Shown here: piece by piece, positions 54,295-61,882 of the stretch
Position numbering within the stretch: position 1 is the stretch's first letter
Layout of the letters: every line of letters begins with the position of its first letter
Source: Sulfidibacter corallicola
GTDB taxonomy: Bacteria; Acidobacteriota; Holophagae; Acanthopleuribacterales; Acanthopleuribacteraceae
Reading direction: 5' to 3'
DNA: 64,000 bases
Assembly (NCBI RefSeq): GCF_017498545.1
Contig: NZ_CP071793.1
Span: forward strand, 8,612,256-8,676,255
Notes under the pieces: generated by a model
Told to the model about the DNA's origin: nothing
What the model saw: the letters and a program-made list of their open reading frames with translations, nothing else
Database searches by the model: none
Translations under genes and position numbers: made by a program

Positions 54295-57200
54295 TCAATG
54301 GCCGCTGCGCACCAGATCTTTCGGTGGATCGGCGTGGATCGAGGCCGGCGCCTGCTCGTGGTCTTCTTCCGTGGGGATCGGGAACGCCATGAGGAAGGTG
54401 GCGCCACAGCCACGCCCGTCCGATTCGACCCAAATGCGCCCGCCCATCTCGCGAATCGAGTTGGCGCTGGCGTGCAGGCCCAATCCGAACCCCTTGGATT
54501 TGGTGGTGAACCCGTGGCTGAACACCCGCGAGAGATCGGACGCCTGAATGCCGATGCCCCGATCGGTCACGCTCAACATCACCTCGTGTTCCTTCGTTTG
54601 CAGGCGAATCTCGAGGTATCGCTCGTTCGGCGGCGTATCGGACATGGCCTCGTACCCGTTGCGCAACATGTTCACCAGGACGTGCACCAACTTGACCTTT
54701 TGGATCCAGACCGGTGGGGTCGGCTGGATGTCCCGTTTGACGGTCACGCCGTGGTGGGCGAGGTCCAGTCCCAGGAGGTTCAGGGCCGCGTCGACCACGT
54801 GGCTCAACTCCAGCAACTCGTCGCAAAAACCGCCGGCCGCGTATCGCTGCTGGGCCATGATCACGTCGCGAATCGAATCGACCTTCTGGTTCAGGCGCGC
54901 CACGTGATCGCTGATCTGTTTCGATTCGAGTTGGAGCACTCGATCCATTTCCAGGTAGAAGCGCATCAGGTTCATGCCCTTGGGATCCTCGGCCAGGAAT
55001 GCGGGAAGATCGTCCAAGTGGTTCCGCAGCATTTGGTTGGCCTTGATCAGGCCGCGCAGGCGCGAACGATCGATGGTGTCCTGAATCATCTGGCCGGCGG
55101 TGGTCACGCTGTTGAGGATGTTGCCCACGTTGTGCAACACCGAGGTGGCGATTTCCGCCATGCCGGCCTGGTGCGCGCTTTCCAACAGTTCCTTCTGGGC
55201 CGCCTCCAGTTGGCGACCGCGTTGGGTCACGCGTTGTTCCAGGTTCTCGTTGAGGGCCCGGACCTCGGCTTCGGCCGTCTTGCGCTCCTCGATTTCGCGT
55301 TTCAGGGCTTTGTTGAGCGCCTGCGTATCGGCGTACAGGCGGGCGTTTTCGAGACTCACCGCGGCTTGGCTGAGCAGCAGGTCCAGAATGCGCACGCGGG
55401 TCCGGCTGAAGGCGTCGGCCACCTGGTTGTTTTCCAGGTAGAGCACGCCGGCCTTGCGGTCCTTGAAGCGGAAAGGCTGGCAGAGCAGGGACTTGGGCTG
55501 GGTGCGCTGGATGTAGCTGTCCTGGGTGAACAGCCCCTCGGCCGTCGCCTTGGCCAGGATTACGGTTTCGTCGGTGCGCATCACGTAGCGCACGATGTTC
55601 TGGCTCAATCGCTCGCATTTGTCCAAGGGCGTGTGTTGCAGCACGGCGTCCTCGGCGGTGTCGATGGTGGCTTCGGCCTCGATGAACAGGGTCCCGAATT
55701 CATCCAGGATCAGGAAGCCCCGTTCCGCGCCCGCGCTTTCCAGCATGATGCCCATCATTTTTCGGAGGAGTTGGTCCAACTCGATTTCGCGTGAAATGGC
55801 GAGCGCCGATTTGGAAACGGTCATGAGGTCGAAGGCATCGGCCTGATTCTCCACCTCCTGCCGAATCGTTTCGGCGCCGAGGGAACCCTTGGCGGGAATC
55901 TCGAAGATGCCGGAATCGAAGGGACGGGCGCTTTTGCCGAAAAGGGTGGTGCGGGCGCCGGTCAGCACTTCCGGATAGCGTTCCTCGAGCGAGCGGACTT
56001 TGGCCAGGGCGCCGCGCTTCGCGTAACCCGCGTGTGCCTGGCGCAGAAAGAGGGCCGCGATCTGATGAAGTCCCCGCTGCTGGAAAAATCGCCCGGCCAA
56101 CCATTGGATCAGGGCTTCGAAGCGCGGGTAGCCCTGGGTTTTGGCGGCCACCGCCGCACGACCGTAGTACATTTCCGCCTGCTCGAAGCGCCCCTCGAGA
56201 CGGGCCCATTCGGCTTCCACCAAGTCGGCGAGGTGCTGGAAGTTCCCCGGGCAGTGGTTCGCCCAGCGCGCGAACCGCTTGCGAATGCGTTTCATTTTGG
56301 AACGGGCGTCGATGCGCTGGAAGCGGGAAAGCGTGGGTAGGATTTGGCAGAAGGTGAGGTAGCCGAACAGCCAGTTTTCCGCCGAGGAAATCAAACCCAG
56401 GAACGAGGAGCCCAGCGGCATCAGCTTGCGCAGCCAGTTCCAGGCCGCATCGAAATCCTCGTAGAGAAAGCACAGCTCCACGTTCAACCGATAATAGTTG
56501 GCCGTACCCAGCTCGAAGCCGCGCTCGAGGAAGTCGGTGGCGAGTCGGTCCACATCGCATCCGTCGTCGCTCAGGCTGTAGCGGTTCCGCGTCAGCCCGC
56601 GCAGGTTGCGACGGTATTGTTGAAACAGCGTGGCCAATTCCCAGGCGTCCGTGTAGCGATTCTCCTTGATCACCGCCAGGTAGGTTTCCGCCTCCGCGAT
56701 TTCCGCGTCGAGATCCATTTCGGGCGCCCACCCGGTGAAATAGATGCAGGAGAAGGAGAGGTACATCAAGTCGCCGGACTGGATTCCGGCCTCGATCGCC
56801 CGCGTGAACCAGGCCCGCTGCTTCTTCCAGTGTTCGAACCAGGGCAGCACGGTCAAGGCGTATACCGCCAGGATTTTACAGCGGTAGCGAAGGTCGCCGT
56901 ATCGCTCGTTGAGCGCGATGCTCAACATGCCGAACGCCTTGCCCGCCTCGTAATCGCCGAAGACGTGGAGCGAGAGCATGGCGATGGTGGCATAGGTCGA
57001 AGCCGCCTGGGGGCTGTTGCCGTGCTCCAGGAAAAGGTTCATGCGGATCAGGTTGGCCAGGACCAACAAGCGCTTGTGGTTGGTGAGGTAGCCGACCAGT
57101 GCCAGTTCCATGAGGATGTCGGCCTGCACCTGGACCTTCGAATCGTCCAGGTCGGGAAGATCGATCAGGTCGGCGATCTCGCGACCACGCAGCAGCCACT

Positions 57201-59835
57201 TCATTTTGAGGTAGCGAATCAGGATGGCGGTATTGCCGGGATTGGTGGGCATCGCCGTGCCAAGACTCTCCAGGCCCATGTAGCCGAACTCGGCGGCTTC
57301 TTCCAGGCGGCTGTCGGCGATGTATTGCGAGAGCCGCATCCGACAGATTTCCGCCTTGGTACGGGCGTCCGGCGCGCGTTGCCAGAGCAGGTCCCACAGG
57401 CCGTCGGCGCGCTCGAAGTTGCGGCAGCCGTATGCGCAGATCGCCAATTCGCAATGAACGTGAAACGACAGGTCGGGCATCCGGTCCCAGGCGTCCTCGG
57501 GTAGGAAGCTCGAGGCGATTTCCAGATGTTCCAGCGCGGCCTGGTAGGCGGTGGCGTTTTTGGCCTTCATGCCGGCCGCGAGGTTGAGTCGCGCCAGTTC
57601 CAGCTTTTCCTGGGGATCCCGCATCAGGGTTCGGCCGCGGTTGAGTTGGGTGACCAGCGCGAACAGGCGTTCCTCGCGGCGTTGTCCGGTCAGGCTTTGC
57701 GCCAGGTGTCGGCCGACCTTCAGGTGGATGGCCGCACGCTCCGGCTTGGGAATCAGGGTGTAGGCCGCCTGGTGCAGCCGGTCGTGAATGAAACGGTAGG
57801 GCGTCGCCGCGGCCGGCGCTTCGTCGGGGTGACCGAATCCGGAGAACAACAGGATCGGCGCCACCAACCCGAAAGATTCCGCTTCCCACAGATCGTTCAT
57901 GGTCTGCTGCGGCGTACACTCGCGAACCAGACTCAGTTCCTCGATCGAAAAGTGGTTGCCCAGGCAGGCCGCCAGCGAGAGCGTTTCGCGCGTCCGCTCC
58001 GACAGTTCGCCCAGCCGCTTCACCAGGAATTCCACCACGTTGTCACTGACCTGAATGGCGCGAACCGCCTCGATGCTCCACCGCCACCGCTGTTTGCCGT
58101 GATCGAAGGTCAGGCAACCCTTGCGGTGGATGGTTTTGAGAAATTCGCTGGTGAAAAACGGATTGCCCAGCGTTTTGGCGTGAACCTCGTTGGCCAGATC
58201 GGTGACTTCTTCGGCGTCCGTGTGCAGGGTGTCGGCGATCAGTTGACGCGTGTGCGAGGGATCCAGGGGCGTCAGGGCGATTCGATCCAATTCACAGCCG
58301 ATGGCGCGTAGCTGTTCCAATCCGAGGAACAGGGGATCGGTGGGTTGCAGATCGTGGTCGCGGAAGGCCCCGATCAACAGGAGGTACCCGCGACGGCTGC
58401 TGGTGACCAGCTCTTCGAGCAGGCGCAACGAGGCCACGTCGGCCCATTGCAGGTCGTCGAGAAACAGCACGAGCGGGTGCTGGTGGCTCGCGAAGACGTC
58501 GATGAAGTCGCGAAACACCTGGTTGAAGCGGAACTGGGTTTCGCGCACACCCAATAACGGGACCTCGGGCTGGGGGCCGATCAGAAGTTCCAGATCGGGA
58601 ATGACGTCCAGCAACAGGCGCCCGTTGGGGCCAACCGCATCGAGAATGCGCCCGCGCCAGGCCGATACGGTTTCGTTACCTTCGCCAAGCAGCCAACTCA
58701 CCAGGGTTTCGAAAGCCTGGCTGATCCCGCTGTAGGCGATGTGGCGTTTCAACCGTTCGAATTTGCCGGAAACGAAGAATCCGTTGCTTTCCAGGAGCGG
58801 TTCCTGGAGCTCGTTGACCAGGGAGGTCTTGCCGATGCCCGAGTACCCGGAAATCAGCAAGGTGCTGAAGTGACCTTCCTTGACCTGGGCGAACATCGCC
58901 ATCAGCAGCTCGCGTTCCTGGTCGCGGCCGTACAGCCGGTGAGGGATGTGGAACCGGTCGGACACGTCCTGCCGGCCCGGGGGAAACTCCGGGATTTCTC
59001 CCTTTTCGGCGAGCAGGTCGCGACAATGGACCAGGTCGGCGATCAGGCCGTGGGCGCTTTGGTAGCGGTCGTCCGGACTCTTGGCCAGCAGCTTCATGAC
59101 GATCGCGCTGAGGCCTGGCGGTACATTCTCGCGAATTTTGTGTGGGGGCACCGGCTTGCGGGCCAGATGGGCGTGCACGTATTCCAGCGAATCGGTCGCC
59201 TGGAACGGTGGCCGGCCGGTGAGAAGTTCGTAGAAGGTGGCGCCCAGGGAGTAGAAGTCGGATCGGTTGTCGATGGCGCGACTCATGCGGCCGGTCTGTT
59301 CGGGGGACATGTAGGCCAGGCTGTCTTCGCAACCATCGGTCTGTACGTCGAAAGCGGGCCTGGCTTGGAGCTGGTCTCGGGTGGCCGTGCTGAAATCGAT
59401 GATCTTGACCCGCCCCGTGTCGCGATTGATGACGGCGTTGCGGGGTTTGATGTCCTTGTGAATGATGCCCTGGTGATGGAGGGCACCCACGCCCTCGGCC
59501 AATTGGCGCGCGATCGCCAGGAACTCCTTGGCGGCGAGGCCTTCCTCCGGAATTGCCTGCTTTAGGTCGACGGCCCCGAAGTCCTCCAGAACCAGCACCA
59601 ACCCGTCCTGAAACGGTTCCAGTGCGTGGTGTCGGACGATCGCCTCCGTCTCGAAGGCCCCACCGATGTCGAATTCGTGACGGAGCCGGTCCAAGTCGTC
59701 GTTGGAAGGGATTTTGTGAAGCGGGAGTTTGAGGATGACGGGCAACTGATCGCGCAGGCGTACCGCCCGAAAGATGCGCGAACGCTTTCCGGAGAAGAGC
59801 TGATTTCCCATTTCGTAGTCGGGAAGCTGAATCAT
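54295..59835 (-). CDS. Trifunctional Ser/Thr kinase / AAA ATPase / GAF / histidine kinase
   Basis: A 1,846-residue cytoplasmic protein. Residues 1-270 are a protein kinase (Lys in LPVILKLPLHK, catalytic loop GIIHKDIKPRNAVIN, KIIDFSTAT in place of DFG). About 290-700 is an AAA ATPase (Walker A LLISGYSGIGKTSLVNEL, Walker B PLVLFLDDLQWAD). About 700-1300 is a helical TPR-like region. A GAF domain follows at about 1350-1500 (ALAISREIELDQLLRKMMGI), then a coiled coil and a histidine kinase with H-region IATSVLHNVGNILNSVTTAG and HATPase (N box VNMLRNGYEAM; G boxes DRGIGI, GFGLGLHASANS). The family is common in cyanobacteria, myxobacteria and acidobacteria; ligand and target are unknown. ATG 59835 has only a weak ribosome site. 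Confidence 0.95.
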   Translation of the reverse strand: MIQLPDYEMGNQLFSGKRSRIFRAVRLRDQLPVILKLPLHKIPSNDDLDRLRHEFDIGGAFETEAIVRHHALEPFQDGLVLVLEDFGAVDLKQAIPEEGLAAKEFLAIARQLAEGVGALHHQGIIHKDIKPRNAVINRDTGRVKIIDFSTATRDQLQARPAFDVQTDGCEDSLAYMSPEQTGRMSRAIDNRSDFYSLGATFYELLTGRPPFQATDSLEYVHAHLARKPVPPHKIRENVPPGLSAIVMKLLAKSPDDRYQSAHGLIADLVHCRDLLAEKGEIPEFPPGRQDVSDRFHIPHRLYGRDQERELLMAMFAQVKEGHFSTLLISGYSGIGKTSLVNELQEPLLESNGFFVSGKFERLKRHIAYSGISQAFETLVSWLLGEGNETVSAWRGRILDAVGPNGRLLLDVIPDLELLIGPQPEVPLLGVRETQFRFNQVFRDFIDVFASHQHPLVLFLDDLQWADVASLRLLEELVTSSRRGYLLLIGAFRDHDLQPTDPLFLGLEQLRAIGCELDRIALTPLDPSHTRQLIADTLHTDAEEVTDLANEVHAKTLGNPFFTSEFLKTIHRKGCLTFDHGKQRWRWSIEAVRAIQVSDNVVEFLVKRLGELSERTRETLSLAACLGNHFSIEELSLVRECTPQQTMNDLWEAESFGLVAPILLFSGFGHPDEAPAAATPYRFIHDRLHQAAYTLIPKPERAAIHLKVGRHLAQSLTGQRREERLFALVTQLNRGRTLMRDPQEKLELARLNLAAGMKAKNATAYQAALEHLEIASSFLPEDAWDRMPDLSFHVHCELAICAYGCRNFERADGLWDLLWQRAPDARTKAEICRMRLSQYIADSRLEEAAEFGYMGLESLGTAMPTNPGNTAILIRYLKMKWLLRGREIADLIDLPDLDDSKVQVQADILMELALVGYLTNHKRLLVLANLIRMNLFLEHGNSPQAASTYATIAMLSLHVFGDYEAGKAFGMLSIALNERYGDLRYRCKILAVYALTVLPWFEHWKKQRAWFTRAIEAGIQSGDLMYLSFSCIYFTGWAPEMDLDAEIAEAETYLAVIKENRYTDAWELATLFQQYRRNLRGLTRNRYSLSDDGCDVDRLATDFLERGFELGTANYYRLNVELCFLYEDFDAAWNWLRKLMPLGSSFLGLISSAENWLFGYLTFCQILPTLSRFQRIDARSKMKRIRKRFARWANHCPGNFQHLADLVEAEWARLEGRFEQAEMYYGRAAVAAKTQGYPRFEALIQWLAGRFFQQRGLHQIAALFLRQAHAGYAKRGALAKVRSLEERYPEVLTGARTTLFGKSARPFDSGIFEIPAKGSLGAETIRQEVENQADAFDLMTVSKSALAISREIELDQLLRKMMGIMLESAGAERGFLILDEFGTLFIEAEATIDTAEDAVLQHTPLDKCERLSQNIVRYVMRTDETVILAKATAEGLFTQDSYIQRTQPKSLLCQPFRFKDRKAGVLYLENNQVADAFSRTRVRILDLLLSQAAVSLENARLYADTQALNKALKREIEERKTAEAEVRALNENLEQRVTQRGRQLEAAQKELLESAHQAGMAEIATSVLHNVGNILNSVTTAGQMIQDTIDRSRLRGLIKANQMLRNHLDDLPAFLAEDPKGMNLMRFYLEMDRVLQLESKQISDHVARLNQKVDSIRDVIMAQQRYAAGGFCDELLELSHVVDAALNLLGLDLAHHGVTVKRDIQPTPPVWIQKVKLVHVLVNMLRNGYEAMSDTPPNERYLEIRLQTKEHEVMLSVTDRGIGIQASDLSRVFSHGFTTKSKGFGLGLHASANSIREMGGRIWVESDGRGCGATFLMAFPIPTEEDHEQAPASIHADPPKDLVRSGH

Positions 59836-59996
59836 TTTGGAATCCCGCGGCAGATGCTATTCTCATTTTGCAGTTAATCCTGTTGGGTGGCAACTGTTTA
59901 CCTGGTGGGCGATCTATTGCTGGTCCTCCCGATTTGCGAGGAGGGCTCGGCGGAGGGTTGGCCTGGGCCGGGAAATGCAGTGGCCCAGGAATTTTT
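59836..59996. other. Intergenic, with plus-strand hairpin before the repeat island
   Basis: The hairpin cctgggcc/ggcccagg (59962-59989) followed by AATTTTTC resembles a plus-strand terminator, but no plus-strand gene precedes it; it may be the edge of the repeat island. Confidence 0.4.
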
Positions 59997-60129
59997 CACC
60001 ACGGAGTCCGCGGAGGTCGCGGAGATGGGCGGGAAAAACTCCCGCGCAAGTTGCGTTCACAGTTGATGTGGTCGTCTGAGGGACGGAGTGGCTGGATTGC
60101 ATCCCACATGTTCCCGCATGCTTAGCAGC

Positions 60130-60340
60130 GCCCATCCAGAAACGACGGTTTTGAAAAGATGCCCGCTGAACCGGCCTTGTATCAAATGCAGACTGCCATC
60201 GGCAGTCAGGCTTCAGGTGTCAACTAATCACCTAGGAATAAGTATCTTGCTGAACCCTGAACCCTGAACCCTGAACCCTGAAACCGTGCCATCCAGGCGA
60301 ACCACCTTGGGAGTTGCAAACCTTCCGTTTCTGGATGGGC
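60130..60340. repeat. 15-bp perfect inverted repeat enclosing about 180 bases (MITE-like)
   Basis: gcccatccagaaacg (60130-60144) and cgtttctggatgggc (60326-60340) are exact inverted copies. A second partial repeat (aagtatcttgc near 60240 and 60355) lies inside and beside it. No target-site duplication is obvious. The GCCCATCC tip recurs in the inverted repeat at 43178-43235. Confidence 0.55.
60251..60282. repeat. Heptamer tandem repeat (tgaaccc)
   Basis: Four exact copies of tgaaccc followed by tgaa, within the inverted-repeat element. Confidence 0.85.
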
Positions 60341-60633
60341 ACCAGCTATGAACAAGTATCTTGCCGATACCTGAAACCCAAACGCCGATACCGTGCCCGT
60401 TCAATTGAACCAATACTGCAGTTACAGTCTTTCCCTCCAAATGGGCAGGTACGAGATCATGGTTCGAATGTGACGGCGTGTGGAACGAATCGGTCATCCT
60501 CCGCAAACTCCGTGGACTCGGTGGTAAAGAAAAAAGTTAGGCTCCAAACCCATCCCGGGATGTGCTCCCCACCTCCAAAAAAACGTTTTCTTCAGCGCGC
60601 GTCTGCCCGAGCCGGTAAAATGAAGGCACTCTG

Positions 60634-61581
60634 TTGTTTACCCCGGAGGGTGCCGCCATCAACGACCGTTACTTTCTCGCCCTGGGCACCGCCAGCCAGG
60701 TGCCGACCCGTCGCCGCAATCACAACGGCTACCTGGTGCGTTGGGGTGCCGAAGGGTTCCTGTTCGATCCCGGCGAAGGAACACAGCGCCAAATGATCTT
60801 TCACGGTGTATCCGTTTCGGAAGTCACCAAGATCTTCATCACCCATTTCCACGGTGATCATTGCCTGGGCCTGCCGGGCATCGTCCAACGCCTGTCGCTC
60901 GACGGCATCGCCCACCAGGTGGACGTGTTCTATCCGGCTTCCGGTCAGCGCTATCTCGACAACCTCGTCGACGCCTCGATCTTTCACAATCAGGCCAATC
61001 TGCGGTTCGTGCCCATTCACGAGGAGGGCATCGTCTTCGAAGACGCCCACCTGATCGTGGAGGCGATGCCGCTGGATCATTCGGTGGATTGCTGGGGCTA
61101 TCGTTTTCGCGATCGCGAAACGGTGACGGTGTTGCCGGAACGCCTGCGGAACCGGGGGATTCGCGGTCCCGACATCGGTCGGCTCAAACGCGAGGGCGTG
61201 CTGGCGACCGAGTCCGGAGAGGTTCGGCTCGAGGACGTGAGCGTGCGCAAACGGGGGCAGAGCTTCGCCTTCGTGATGGATACGCGGGTGTGCGAGAACG
61301 CTCGGCGCCTCGCCGAGAAGGTGGACATGCTGATTTGCGAATCGACCTACCTCGCCTCGGAAACGGTGGACGCCCGAAAGAACGGGCACCTGACGGCCGG
61401 TCAGGCCGCCGACATTGCGGCAGGTGCCGGGGCCGATCTGCTGGTGCTCACCCACTTTTCCCAGCGCTATGTGCACCTGGCGCCTTTCGTGGAGGAGGCC
61501 TCGGCGCGTCACGCCAAGGTCGTGGCCGTCAACGACGGCGATCGCGTCGACCTGCCCAAACGCAAGCGCACGCTGGACTGA
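60634..61581 (+). CDS. rnz: Ribonuclease Z
   Basis: A metallo-beta-lactamase-fold tRNA 3' endonuclease of about 307-315 residues, the normal short-form length. Motifs: RYFLALGTASQVPTRRRNHN, FDPGEGTQRQMI, the zinc ligands ITHFHGDHCLGLPG, AMPLDHSVDCWGYRF, the Asp in FAFVMDTRVC and the final His in LLVLTHFSQRY. It removes the 3' trailer from tRNA precursors. The start is uncertain: TTG 60634 has GAAGG 7 bases upstream, but homologs begin at about INDRYFLALG, where an ATC codon (60658) lies 8 bases after a perfect GGAGG. No tRNA is nearby. Confidence 0.93.
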   Translation: MFTPEGAAINDRYFLALGTASQVPTRRRNHNGYLVRWGAEGFLFDPGEGTQRQMIFHGVSVSEVTKIFITHFHGDHCLGLPGIVQRLSLDGIAHQVDVFYPASGQRYLDNLVDASIFHNQANLRFVPIHEEGIVFEDAHLIVEAMPLDHSVDCWGYRFRDRETVTVLPERLRNRGIRGPDIGRLKREGVLATESGEVRLEDVSVRKRGQSFAFVMDTRVCENARRLAEKVDMLICESTYLASETVDARKNGHLTAGQAADIAAGAGADLLVLTHFSQRYVHLAPFVEEASARHAKVVAVNDGDRVDLPKRKRTLD

Positions 61582-61882
61582 GCCCGGCCGCTCCGCCGGC
61601 TCCCGGTGATCGAGCCAGCGACAATCCGGTCGCCGCTCGGGTGGCGATCCGATGGCCGCGAAGCGTGATGGTGGTGGCAAAACTCTGCTTCGCGAGCGGC
61701 TTCGGTCTTGTCAAGCCGCCGTGACAGGCCTAACATGTTAGCAGTCGTTCAATGAAAAACCGGGAACCCGGAAAAATCGCCCTTTCCGCCAGGCATGGTC
61801 GATGGTCCCAGGGAACCTCCGAAACGGTTTTTGGGAACCGTGCCGACCCGGCACACCGGTCGGTGAAGACGGGAGTGGCTCT
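61582..61882. other. Intergenic region of about 300 bases, no gene seen
   Basis: No independent gene. The next reading frame is open back to 61802 but the first good ribosome site is at about 61871. Its promoter is presumably here. Confidence 0.35.

Larger units (their letters stand above)
59997..60530. repeat. Second intergenic repeat island with inverted CGGAG/CTCCG ends
   Basis: It opens with caccacggagtccgcggag (about 59997-60015, extended by gtcgcggag) and ends with the inverted relative ctccgtggactcggtggta (about 60508-60526). This is the same plan as 39495-40075 and of similar length. Inside are a 15-base inverted repeat (60130-60340) and a heptamer tandem array. No gene is seen within. 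Confidence 0.5.

Noticed and set aside
54298..55794. Plus-strand frame of about 500 codons inside the trifunctional kinase
   Set aside because: Antisense shadow of the histidine-kinase and GAF domains.
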